Source: an uncultured Actinomyces sp. (GTDB lineage: Bacteria; Actinomycetota; Actinomycetes; Actinomycetales; Actinomycetaceae). From it: 43,175 nucleotides of DNA. Where the stretch lies: positions 1 through 43,175 of the forward strand of contig CALIZH010000308.1 of NCBI GenBank assembly GCA_938028585.1. The letters are read 5' to 3'. The first letter of the stretch is position 1; the number at the start of each line of letters is the position of its first letter. Both the position numbers and the translations under genes were made by a program. Positions 1 to 6,775 of this stretch are shown one piece after another. The notes under the pieces are model-generated. The model saw nothing but the letters and a program-made list of their open reading frames with translations. It was not told the origin of the DNA and made no database searches.

Positions 1-2
1 AT

Positions 3-41
3 GACAGGGGGTGGTGCTTTTTTGCGAGCCCTCCCCCCGTC
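3..41 (-). terminator. Possible hairpin at the left end of the genome
   Basis: In minus-strand RNA, GACGGGGGG can pair with CCCCCTGTC over nine positions (one G-U pair) around a loop of about 21 nt that contains an A-tract. It follows the last leftward gene. It could end the early transcript or belong to the terminase recognition region if this is the physical end. There is no U-run after the stem, so a classical intrinsic terminator is doubtful. Confidence 0.3.
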
Positions 42-62
42 TGACGAAATTTTGAAATGAAA

Positions 63-353
63 TCAAACTTCGACTTCCCTGGTCACCTTTCGGTATACCC
101 CGGTCAAATTCATCTCAATAATTTCGTCGATCGCTTGATCGTTCGCTAAATTGTCATCAAAAACTGAAAGATCTGATGACGTCCTAGCCACCCTACCTAG
201 GTAGGCAGAGGTATGGTACCCGTGTTGGATGTCCCAGAGGTACCATTTATCAAACTCATCAAAGGGGTCGTAAGGATTGTCAGTTGTTGTCAACCTACTT
301 ACCAGCATGGTGTGCGCTCTCTCCTTTCTGATGAGTTCATTCGTTGATCGCAC
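63..353 (-). CDS. Conserved phage protein of unknown function (96 aa)
   Basis: This soluble, acidic 96-residue protein has a tryptophan/tyrosine-rich centre (DKWYLWDIQHGYHTSAYL) followed by a helical stretch with DQAIDEIIEMN. Its sequence style matches small phage proteins I associate with terminase-proximal or early regions, but I know no function for them. The start is a GTG overlapping the end of the RNA polymerase-like gene by 17 bp, so the two are probably translationally coupled. If the genome circularises, it is the last gene before the small terminase candidate at the right end. There is no signal peptide or membrane segment. Confidence 0.7.
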   Translation of the reverse strand: MRSTNELIRKERAHTMLVSRLTTTDNPYDPFDEFDKWYLWDIQHGYHTSAYLGRVARTSSDLSVFDDNLANDQAIDEIIEMNLTGVYRKVTREVEV

Positions 354-3006
354 GACGAACAGTGGACGTGGACACGCCGAGTGCCTCTGCTATCTCAGCA
401 GTAGTCGCCCCGTTCCTTGACATAGCCTCAGCTCGCGCAGCCTGAGAGTCTGTCAGTCCTCGTTGAGTTCGAGGTGTTGCCAGCTGCCTGATGTACTCGA
501 TGTCGGCGTTAGCTACGATCTGTTCGAGGAAGTGGTTTGAGACAGCGCCCTTCTGGATTGCTTCCCACTCTCGAGCAGTTGGTGTTACCCGACTACCAGC
601 CTTGTCTGCACCAAGTCTGTGTCGAGCAGTCTTCAACGCCATCGATTCAAGCTTTGCAATCTCGTCATCGTCGATGTCTGGATTAGAGGCCCGCTTGGCA
701 TCCACCACACCCTTAGCAACCGCCTGAGCCTGGCGCTCTAGGGGTTTGTTCTTAAGGGCGGTATTAAGTTTAGCCCGTAGGGATGAAACCTCAGGGGCGT
801 ACTCTTTGGCGGTACGGGGGTTCTTTACCAGAGATGGCTGACGAATAGATTGCAGTCGAGCTTTATTAGCCATGGCCTTTAGCTTATTAGCATGGTCGGC
901 ATATAAAGCTTCCATATCAGTACCAGAAGATAATGAGTGGGCGTTCTTAACCGTACTCATTTTATTTGTCTTGGTCTGATAATAAACCTTCTTGGTGGTT
1001 CCATTCTTAAGGGTCTTGGTATAATACCTACCAGTCTCCTTATAAATGAGCTCACCAGTCTTGGGATCTATGTGACCCCCTTCAGAAGCCCGGCGTAGTT
1101 TACGTTCGGGAACATATGCCTTAGACTTGGCGAGAGAAATAAGAGTGGAAGCGCCGCCTCCATTTTGGTATTTCTTCTTTAGTTGAGAAATACCATTGTC
1201 TTTCTCTGACTGAACGTAATTCAACCCGTGCTTCTCGGCATCGATGACCACCATAGAGTGGCGAACCGCTCGGGCAATCTCCGAAGGCTTAGCATCGTGG
1301 AGAGTCATATCAGTAATCAGATTACTAATCTTACCCATCTCGGTCTGCGTATTGGTCATACGCTTCATACCCGGAACCGCAGGATATGCAGTCTTGGGAT
1401 CGAAACCTTTAAGACCACGAAGAGTTGGTGTAGTCTTAACTTTGGTGGTTCCACCGAGAGGAATGACTACTGCGTTATCCCCATCGAAGTCCGCCCCAGA
1501 CAAACGCTCGGCGACAGACGGATGGATACCCACCGCATCTTTAGCCTTAGGTGTGATGAGACGCTTGCCGTCCTTGAATTTGTTATTGACAACCAACTCA
1601 GGGATTTCGAAAGTACCACCATGCGGATATCTAACCAGTGCCACTCGCTCCCCGTGTTTGAAGTTGGGGGCGTAGATCTCGTTAGGCTTAATATTCTTAA
1701 GCGGAAGGAGAACCTGGGCAGCCTGGCGCGGAAGAGCGGCAGCTTTCAAATGTACGGAAGCGGAATCGACAGTCTCTGCAAACTTCTCGAGAAGCTTTCG
1801 CTTGATGACGGGGTTCGTAAGAGACAGAATCTCTTGCAAATCGTCTTCATACTTCTTGCGAGTGATGCCGAGCTGGCGCTTAGCCATGTCGAGACTCTGT
1901 TTGGAGAGAAACTGGGAAGCCAGAGACTTACTCCAAGAATCCCAAGAGCCTTCATCGTTGACGAGGTTAAGCGGCGACAGATGCTTCTTTCCATCTTTGC
2001 CCGTGTACTCCATCTGACGACGAATAGTCGCACCAAACGGATTATCGGGGTCGGATTTCAGAGGTTTGAGGGCATCAAGCTTATTTCCGGTGTTCTTCTT
2101 ATTGGTATTGAATCGAACATCAACACCTTTAGGAAGATCATCGGAATACATAGCCATACCTTTTAGATAATGGCTGCCATCCACTGCAACACGGACCTGA
2201 GCATATGAGCTACGACCCAGATCAAGGTCAGGAACACCGCGGCGGAGCTCAATAACACCATCCATGTCGCTACCACCGTCCGGACCATACTTAACCTCGA
2301 GCCGTTTTGAGTCGAGGTTAGTAGGCTTGCGAATACCAGTAGTGATATCCCCATCATTGACGACAACGCCAGGAGTACGAATCTTGTCAAGGTTCTTCAC
2401 CACCTCAGATTTAGGTACTCCGGGAGGAGTTAGGACACGGATGTTGGTGTATCGATCAGTACCCGCCTGCTTCAAATATACGTCGTGAGTCTCATAGCCC
2501 TCTTCCTTGAGCATCTCGACGGCAGCTTTAAGCTGTTCGTTAGACACACCAAGATTAAGCTCGACACCGGTACCGAAGTCAATATACTTACGGTTATCGG
2601 CATCCTCACGAAGAATATCAGCAGCCTTAGAGATCTTATCCTTGCGAGCAAGAGCATCAGGCTTAAGGAGTTCTCGAACAGAGCTCTCATTGAGCCCCAT
2701 CTCTCGACCGATAGCGGATGTGGATAAACCCTTCTGCTTCAGTTCCAGAGCGCGGTGAACCTTATCAGCCTTGAGTTCGGCGTTGGCATTCGTAATATGT
2801 GCTCGAAGCTGAGTCGTGGTGAGACCCATCGCCTTAGCGATTTGAGCCTGACTCATTCCCTGCTTACGAAGCGCCTCAACCTGCCCTTTAAAGCCGTGGG
2901 CGGACTGATATGGCTCCTTACCCGAACCCCAAGGATATCGCCCAGACCTACGAGGCATGCCGTAGTGAGCCAGGTAGTCGTCATGGTCTTCTTCTGAGAA
3001 TATCAC
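337..3006 (-). CDS. Single-chain DNA-dependent RNA polymerase homologue (YonO/QDE-1-like), N-terminally tagged
   Basis: The 889-residue protein carries SGADFDGDNAVVIP with the metal-binding aspartates at 506, 508 and 510, the signature of the second double-psi beta-barrel of cellular RNA polymerase beta prime, eukaryotic RdRP/QDE-1 and phage SPbeta YonO. An upstream RYPHGGTFEIPELVV segment (about 459-473) matches the RdRP-style approach to this motif. A lysine-rich segment around 280-305 is a candidate first barrel. Length is close to YonO (about 900 aa). Residues 11-32 form a tag with LAHYGMPRR and RYPWGSG. Helix-turn-helix segments lie at about 48-70, 90-114 and 865-887. The start is GTG with GGAGGAATC upstream, and it overlaps the preceding nuclease stop as GTGA. 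It presumably transcribes phage DNA. The promoters it uses, and whether it enters virions, are inference. Confidence 0.85.
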   Translation of the reverse strand: MIFSEEDHDDYLAHYGMPRRSGRYPWGSGKEPYQSAHGFKGQVEALRKQGMSQAQIAKAMGLTTTQLRAHITNANAELKADKVHRALELKQKGLSTSAIGREMGLNESSVRELLKPDALARKDKISKAADILREDADNRKYIDFGTGVELNLGVSNEQLKAAVEMLKEEGYETHDVYLKQAGTDRYTNIRVLTPPGVPKSEVVKNLDKIRTPGVVVNDGDITTGIRKPTNLDSKRLEVKYGPDGGSDMDGVIELRRGVPDLDLGRSSYAQVRVAVDGSHYLKGMAMYSDDLPKGVDVRFNTNKKNTGNKLDALKPLKSDPDNPFGATIRRQMEYTGKDGKKHLSPLNLVNDEGSWDSWSKSLASQFLSKQSLDMAKRQLGITRKKYEDDLQEILSLTNPVIKRKLLEKFAETVDSASVHLKAAALPRQAAQVLLPLKNIKPNEIYAPNFKHGERVALVRYPHGGTFEIPELVVNNKFKDGKRLITPKAKDAVGIHPSVAERLSGADFDGDNAVVIPLGGTTKVKTTPTLRGLKGFDPKTAYPAVPGMKRMTNTQTEMGKISNLITDMTLHDAKPSEIARAVRHSMVVIDAEKHGLNYVQSEKDNGISQLKKKYQNGGGASTLISLAKSKAYVPERKLRRASEGGHIDPKTGELIYKETGRYYTKTLKNGTTKKVYYQTKTNKMSTVKNAHSLSSGTDMEALYADHANKLKAMANKARLQSIRQPSLVKNPRTAKEYAPEVSSLRAKLNTALKNKPLERQAQAVAKGVVDAKRASNPDIDDDEIAKLESMALKTARHRLGADKAGSRVTPTAREWEAIQKGAVSNHFLEQIVANADIEYIRQLATPRTQRGLTDSQAARAEAMSRNGATTAEIAEALGVSTSTVRRAINE

Positions 3007-3563
3007 GATTCCTCCTTAGCCTTCTCTATCAGCTTATCGAAATGCACGATCCGGGACATGATATGTGAGATGTCATCCATCTCGGGAATATAGATCTGGA
3101 CATCGTCGTTCTGGTAGATACGAAGTTCGTAATCCAGAGACGCGGGCTTCTCGCCGTACTCAAGACAGAACAACGCGGCGTAGACCATCAACTGATCCAT
3201 CTTGACTCGACCGCTTCCCGTCTTCAGATCATGAATTCTCAGGAAACCTTTACGGTCGTCGAAGGAAATAGCATCGGCGGTACCGAACGCGTTGATCGAA
3301 TAAAAGAGAACCACTTCAGGATCCATCTTGAATCCGATAGCGTCGTTCACGTATGCATTAAAGGTCGCCTTGTTCCGAGGCATCCTCATTCGGAGTCGAA
3401 TATGCTCCGCAGCGAGCGCATGCAAACGCGTACCATGCGCAGCGGCTTGCGCCGTCGCAAATGTACTCAGAAGCTTCTCGTCGTCGTAGTTCAACCATGA
3501 ATACTTGGACGCACTAAGGAATGCGTGCGCTCCCTCCAGGGTTAAGTGTTTGTTCCAGTTCAT
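3003..3563 (-). CDS. PD-(D/E)XK nuclease, RecB/Cas4-like
   Basis: This 186-residue protein has the ordered motifs of the RecB/Cas4 nuclease superfamily: GTRLH with His48, GTADAI with Asp97, HDLKTG with Asp112 and Lys114, then QLMVYAA (Gln124, Tyr128). Such phage exonucleases process DNA ends in recombination or replication, or degrade host DNA. The start is ATG with GGAGCAC upstream. It overlaps the VRR-NUC gene by 50 bp and the polymerase start by 4 bp, so all three are probably co-translated. It lacks the four cysteines of the Cas4 iron-sulfur cluster, so it is a minimal nuclease. The fold assignment is strong and the biological role is inferred. Confidence 0.8.
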   Translation of the reverse strand: MNWNKHLTLEGAHAFLSASKYSWLNYDDEKLLSTFATAQAAAHGTRLHALAAEHIRLRMRMPRNKATFNAYVNDAIGFKMDPEVVLFYSINAFGTADAISFDDRKGFLRIHDLKTGSGRVKMDQLMVYAALFCLEYGEKPASLDYELRIYQNDDVQIYIPEMDDISHIMSRIVHFDKLIEKAKEES

Positions 3564-3828
3564 GAAGAACGTGCTCCTTGTTCTCCGGGAATATGAACGC
3601 GCCGAATGCTACGGCGTTCGCTTTCTTGATGTAGTAGTCTTGATTGGGCTGGTGCGGTTCACTAGCCGATTTCTTGACTTCAAGAAAGGCCCAACGGTTT
3701 TGGTACAGAACCGTGAGATCGGGTATGCCTTGAATATGGTTCGGATCATTCTTCAGAACCAGGCATCCCGGAAGTCGCTGTTTGATCTCTCGAATCAAAC
3801 CTTTTTGGAATATGCTCTCTCGAGCCAT
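3514..3828 (-). CDS. VRR-NUC domain nuclease
   Basis: The 104 residues hold the compact VRR-NUC (PD-(D/E)XK) pattern: an N-terminal helix, NDPNHIQGIPDLTVLY carrying the catalytic Asp of the PD motif, then WAFLEVKKS as the E-x-K strand and QPNQDYYIKKA as the trailing helix. Stand-alone VRR-NUC proteins are common in phages and are thought to act on branched DNA. It is preceded by AAAGGACATCGCG as the ribosome binding site. It is the first gene after the 0.55-kb noncoding region, so it heads the leftward nuclease-nuclease-polymerase operon. Confidence 0.85.
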   Translation of the reverse strand: MARESIFQKGLIREIKQRLPGCLVLKNDPNHIQGIPDLTVLYQNRWAFLEVKKSASEPHQPNQDYYIKKANAVAFGAFIFPENKEHVLHELEQTLNPGGSARIP

Positions 3829-3856
3829 TCGCGATGTCCTTTCGCATAAGACTTAC

Positions 3857-4009
3857 ATAGAAGGGGCAAAGGGTCACTAAACACGGACCATCCCCATAAT
3901 CTCTACCCTGATACCGAGAGGCCGAAAGGACAAGAAAGCCTTAAACGCCGTGGTAGCAAAAACGGCGCACGGTAAAAAGAGCGGTTTAGCCCCATTTTAC
4001 CCCTTCTAT
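3857..4009 (-). ncRNA. Possible structured leader RNA closed by a 10-bp stem
   Basis: The minus-strand transcript expected from the TATAAT at 4017-4012 would begin close to ATAGAAGGGG (4009-4000), and that sequence is exactly complementary to CCCCTTCTAT at 3866-3857. An internal hairpin CGCCGT/ACGGCG lies near 3950. The 5' strand of the closing stem looks like a ribosome binding site (AGAAGGGG) placed 5 nt before an ATG at 3995 that opens a 30-codon frame ending at 3903. The pairing could therefore mask translation. This could be a regulatory leader, a small RNA, or chance pairing. It matches no riboswitch class I recognise. Confidence 0.3.
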
Positions 4010-4011
4010 TC

Positions 4012-4017
4012 ATTATA
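4012..4017 (-). promoter_or_regulatory. Candidate -10 box TATAAT for the leftward nuclease/RNA polymerase operon
   Basis: A perfect TATAAT lies on the minus strand about 185 bp before the VRR-NUC start codon. No good TTGACA stands 16-18 bp upstream; the region there reads GCCCCC. Two tandem TTGTACCA octamers start about 35 bp further upstream, so an activator bound there could replace the -35 contact. Confidence 0.35.
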
Positions 4018-4050
4018 TGCGAAGTTTCTCACAAGGGGGCAGTGATGTAT

Positions 4051-4323
4051 TTGTACCATTGTACCAAAAAATCTCGTACTTCTTTTTTATTTCTTTAATT
4101 TTTTACTTTCAACCATTAATAGAGAAAAAAGTGGTAAAATGGTACAAGATTGCCACTTTTCGTTGGAATTGCAACGTTTCAGGGGAAGTGATGGCAAACG
4201 TACAAAAATGGTACAAAAATGGTACAATGCCCATACTGCCCAGGGTCCAGTGATGGCGTTCGAAGCGGTTTGTACCACTTTTTTCCACGCTTGTACCACT
4301 TTGTACCACGGAAAATGGTACAG
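4051..4323. repeat. Cluster of TTGTACCA iterons
   Basis: The octamer TTGTACCA or its complement TGGTACAA occurs exactly at 4051, 4059, 4140, 4209, 4220, 4270, 4291 and 4301, with the variant TGGTACAG at 4316. Orientation runs two forward, three reverse, three forward, one reverse. Spacings of 8, 10, 11 and 21 bp put several copies on one face of the helix. At 4200-4222 two tandem 11-bp GTACAAAAATG units overlap the series. Iteron clusters of this sort bind replication initiators or regulators. The binding protein is not identified here. Confidence 0.75.
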
Positions 4324-4344
4324 AATCCTGGGGCAGTATGGGCG
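4229..4344. repeat. Interrupted inverted repeat enclosing iterons
   Basis: GCCCATACTGCCCAG at 4229-4243 is mirrored by CTGGGGCAGTATGGGC at 4329-4344, with one extra G. The arms enclose about 85 bp holding three TTGTACCA copies and one variant. The arrangement could form a cruciform at an origin or a large RNA hairpin. It directly follows the helicase stop codon side of the gap. Confidence 0.55.
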
Positions 4345-4375
4345 TCCGCACAGCCCAAACAGGCTCTCCCAGACA

Positions 4376-5566
4376 CTACAAGGCGTCCACAAAAGCCCGT
4401 TCGTTGAACTTCTTCTTCCTACCGATGGCCGCCAGAATCGCCTTGTCGATCGGAGAATCCGTCATCAGACGATAGTAGTTCAGCCGAGAATATGGAGTGT
4501 TGAGTCGATCAATTCGACCCTCAGCCTGCTCCATGGTTCGGTAAGAATAGTTCAGAGAGAAGAACACCATCGTGTCTGTCGTGACACAATTCCATCCTTC
4601 GGCGCCAGAAGTGTACTGAACTAGATAGACCCAGTTGGATCCTTCAGGCAGGGGGTCATGCCGGTGTCCGTTGTACTCAGCAATCCGGTAACCCTCTTCC
4701 TCAAGACCTCGCAGGATATCGAGTTCGTAGTCGAAGTTGTAGAAGACCACCAGTCGGGGGTGCCTTTCGAGAATGCCGAGAACAGCATGATACTTTCGGC
4801 GATTATCGTTGACAAGTCTCCGGAGCAGGTAGCAGAGTGCACCAGCGTTGGGTACCGGTTCATCGGTGAAGGGGTTGAATCTGGTCTTGAGTGCTTGCTC
4901 ATATGGCTCCTTATCGTAGTCTACTAGAATATCATGTCTCACACGCTCCGTATGTCTAGATACAGGCATGTCCACTAGTATCTGTCGTCTAAGACGCTCA
5001 AGAACCCCCGTATCAAGATATCGTTGGACTTGGGGGAACTTGGCGAAGTTGTTAAACACAACATGACGTCTGAGGAACTCCGTTCGGTTCCTGTAGAATC
5101 CATTTGCGACAAACAGCGGGATATAGTCGAGCCATACATCTCCAGGAGTTGCGGATAACATGATCCATCGGTTTCTCCGAGCAATCTTGACGAATGTCCG
5201 AGCCCATTTGCCAGACCCGCTTGCTCGCTGTTCGTCGAATATGAAGAACGCGTCGGAGACGTTCTCCACTTTGTGGATCTCATTCCAGGCAAGAACGTGC
5301 GCGTCGCCATTCTCATCACTCCTATCTACGCCGACTCTAGCGAACTCGAGATCCCACTCACGGTCATTCCTCTTCTTGGCGGTCGTGATCACATAGCAAG
5401 GGATATGCGTCCGTCTGGCTCTCAAAGGGTTCACACCACCCCCGCAGATCGTCGTATACCAGTAGACCACCGCCGTCAGACTCTTCCCCGAGCCAACTGA
5501 CCCGCATAAAACCTTGCCGCTCGATAGTTTCTGCAAAGCCTCTTGCTGATGCGGCCGTAGCTGCAT
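4376..5566 (-). CDS. Superfamily 2 DNA helicase/translocase (DEAD/SNF2-like)
   Basis: The 396-residue protein starts with a Q-like motif (LRPHQQEAL) and has Walker A GSVGSGKS (22-29), motif II DEQR (111-114), motif III SATPG (138-142) and C-terminal motifs near TSGAEGWN and QAEGRIDRLN. Such compact SF2 helicases are a usual part of siphovirus replication modules, where they unwind DNA or remodel protein-DNA complexes using ATP. The start is ATG with AGGAAGGATC upstream. The gene sits directly upstream of the iteron region and downstream of an HNH-like gene, consistent with a role in replication or recombination. Confidence 0.88.
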   Translation of the reverse strand: MQLRPHQQEALQKLSSGKVLCGSVGSGKSLTAVVYWYTTICGGGVNPLRARRTHIPCYVITTAKKRNDREWDLEFARVGVDRSDENGDAHVLAWNEIHKVENVSDAFFIFDEQRASGSGKWARTFVKIARRNRWIMLSATPGDVWLDYIPLFVANGFYRNRTEFLRRHVVFNNFAKFPQVQRYLDTGVLERLRRQILVDMPVSRHTERVRHDILVDYDKEPYEQALKTRFNPFTDEPVPNAGALCYLLRRLVNDNRRKYHAVLGILERHPRLVVFYNFDYELDILRGLEEEGYRIAEYNGHRHDPLPEGSNWVYLVQYTSGAEGWNCVTTDTMVFFSLNYSYRTMEQAEGRIDRLNTPYSRLNYYRLMTDSPIDKAILAAIGRKKKFNERAFVDAL

Positions 5567-5587
5567 TATAGATCCTTCCTGGAATAC

Positions 5588-6025
5588 TCATACCAGTGCT
5601 CCAAACTCGTCAACGATAGCCGACCAGTCAATGTCACGCTTCATGTAGTCGACTCGCTTACCCTTCTCAGAGCGGGTGATCAACTCAAGATTATCGAGAC
5701 GAGGATTGAGCGGGTCTCCGTCGATGAACCAGAGATTATGTGTCGACGGGTCATAGTCACCTACGAACGCCTTGTATACAAGGATATGGTTGTAGAACAT
5801 CCTGTTCCTACCAGTCTCTAATTCCCGGATATTCGTCGTGTAGTATCCACTTTGACCCACACAGAGCGCCCTGAGATATGAGTTACCAGTCGACTTGCGG
5901 TAACGGATGACTCGACCCTCCTCTGAGATGTAGTAGTCCGGATGCCCAACAAGGTTTCCGATCCAGCGCCCGACCAGATCGTACTCGGGAAAATAGCGGT
6001 CGCAGATGTCGTGGTTGATAAACAT
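5588..6025 (-). CDS. NUMOD4/HNH-type protein with altered catalytic site
   Basis: The 145-residue protein shows NUMOD4-like YYISEEGRVIRYRK (31-44) and an HNH_3-like region with NH at 79-80, IDGDPLNPRLDNLELIT at 101-117 and asparagines 107 and 112. In the family the segment before IDG normally reads VNH; here it is LWF (98-100), so an expected Asn-His pair is missing. It may be an inactive or altered homing endonuclease, or a DNA-binding relic. It has its own ribosome binding site (GAAAGGACCGCC) and sits between a hairpin and the helicase gene. Confidence 0.75.
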   Translation of the reverse strand: MFINHDICDRYFPEYDLVGRWIGNLVGHPDYYISEEGRVIRYRKSTGNSYLRALCVGQSGYYTTNIRELETGRNRMFYNHILVYKAFVGDYDPSTHNLWFIDGDPLNPRLDNLELITRSEKGKRVDYMKRDIDWSAIVDEFGALV

Positions 6026-6055
6026 GGCGGTCCTTTCGTGAAATATAATGGGTGT

Positions 6056-6094
6056 GGGGAGGCTCTTAGACCGATATGATCCAAGAGCCTCCCC
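6056..6094 (-). terminator. Intercistronic hairpin (family 2)
   Basis: GGGGAGGCTCTT pairs perfectly with AAGAGCCTCCCC over 12 bp around a 15-nt loop. It lies between the stop of the gene to its right and the ribosome binding site of the HNH-like gene. No U-run follows, so a processing or stability role is as likely as termination. The related hairpin at 9188-9227 shares the stem and the CTTGGATC segment. Confidence 0.55.
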
Positions 6095-6102
6095 GAGAGT
6101 GA

Positions 6103-6471
6103 TCAGGCAGCCGGGAAGTTACCTTCGTCGGCGAACAGGGTCGATCGGTAATATACCGAGCAGTTACCCAGGGTTGCGGCACCGTACCAAGGATGGTCCT
6201 TGTCGTACTCGTGCAGCCGAATAACACGTGCGGCGTAGTCAACCTCGAGAAGAGGGTTGTCCTGCCGTGTCATGATCTCGGAGCAGAGGCAGCGTGCTGT
6301 AAACTTAATGAACCCACTCTTCGTGAGAATCGGTTCAGAGCACATACCCCCGCCGCCAACAGATCCAAGAATGCGAAAAATCCACTTGCGATTGCTTCGA
6401 GGCTCTCGAGAAGAGCGGATGCGATCTGCAAGCAGAAGTTCACCCAGTAGCGCCCTCTCATTGTGCGACAC
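6103..6471 (-). CDS. Hypothetical phage protein (122 aa)
   Basis: I do not recognise this protein. It has a basic N-terminal third (DRIRSSREPRSNRKW), a glycine-rich turn, three cysteines within about 20 residues (MCSEP and CLCSE) and a C-terminal half with YDKDHPWYGAATLG. The start is GTG overlapping the preceding stop, with GGGGATG upstream. It is the first of a run of small early genes (6.1-11.9 kb) that carry no obvious enzymatic motifs. It has no membrane segment. Confidence 0.6.
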   Translation of the reverse strand: MSHNERALLGELLLADRIRSSREPRSNRKWIFRILGSVGGGGMCSEPILTKSGFIKFTARCLCSEIMTRQDNPLLEVDYAARVIRLHEYDKDHPWYGAATLGNCSVYYRSTLFADEGNFPAA

Positions 6472-6775
6472 CGGCCATCATCCCCTTAGGATCATGTCGG
6501 GTGAGTCGAACTCTAGACAGATCCCACTTCAACACACCATCCCACCAGCCCAGCTGGGTGCTGCGATCCTGGTTGATGTCATAAACCCTCATGTGGTATG
6601 CAGTAGAACCGCTGGGGGTTGTAGTCCTCCAGAATTCCGGAACCCCTTGAGAGATATAGGTGTAGAGTGGCGGGAGATCCTCAGCAGTATAGAGCTCCAC
6701 GATGCAGTACTGAAGATCGTACTTCAGAAAATCGCGCTGCATCTCCTCGATAACTTCTTCGTTGTGGTCAGCCAT
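6458..6775 (-). CDS. Hypothetical acidic phage protein (about 105 aa)
   Basis: No known function. The N-terminus is helical and acidic (NEEVIEEMQRDFLKYDLQY), followed by a beta-rich part with several Trp and Tyr residues. The first half resembles the next upstream product: both have an acidic helix, a YD/HD-I/L-xY motif, then an aromatic segment with P-x-G, which suggests ancient tandem duplication. I prefer the ATG at 6775, which has GGGGTG upstream, over a GTG at 6784. The start overlaps the preceding stop by 8 bp. Confidence 0.6.
   Translation of the reverse strand: MADHNEEVIEEMQRDFLKYDLQYCIVELYTAEDLPPLYTYISQGVPEFWRTTTPSGSTAYHMRVYDINQDRSTQLGWWDGVLKWDLSRVRLTRHDPKGMMAGVAQ

Larger units (their letters stand above)
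3829..4375. other. Long noncoding region: putative origin and leader of the terminal operon
   Basis: This is the only gap over 300 bp. Its left third (about 3841-4020) holds a minus-strand TATAAT and a possible structured leader. The middle (about 4066-4140) is very AT-rich. The right part holds eight exact copies of the octamer TTGTACCA or its complement plus one variant, three AGTGATG copies (4041, 4187, 4249) and a long interrupted inverted repeat. Open frames here are formed by the repeats and lack ribosome binding sites, so I call none. It lies between the SF2 helicase and the nuclease genes, a position that suits a replication origin or a regulatory hub. Confidence 0.6.

Noticed and set aside
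1228..2166. 312-codon open frame on the plus strand
   Set aside because: It lies opposite the RNA polymerase homologue, whose motifs are unmistakable. It has no ribosome binding site and shows mirror-composition protein without recognisable pattern.
3841..4020. Possible tRNA or known riboswitch in the leader
   Set aside because: No cloverleaf with T-loop (GTTCRA) and no CCA end; no riboswitch consensus that I know fits.
4051..4323. CRISPR array
   Set aside because: The repeats are only 8 bp, occur in both orientations, and spacings are irregular and short.
4087..4392. 101-codon minus-strand frame and overlapping plus-strand frames in the iteron region
   Set aside because: Their repeated YHF/KWYK-type peptides are translations of the TTGTACCA repeats; no ribosome binding sites are present.
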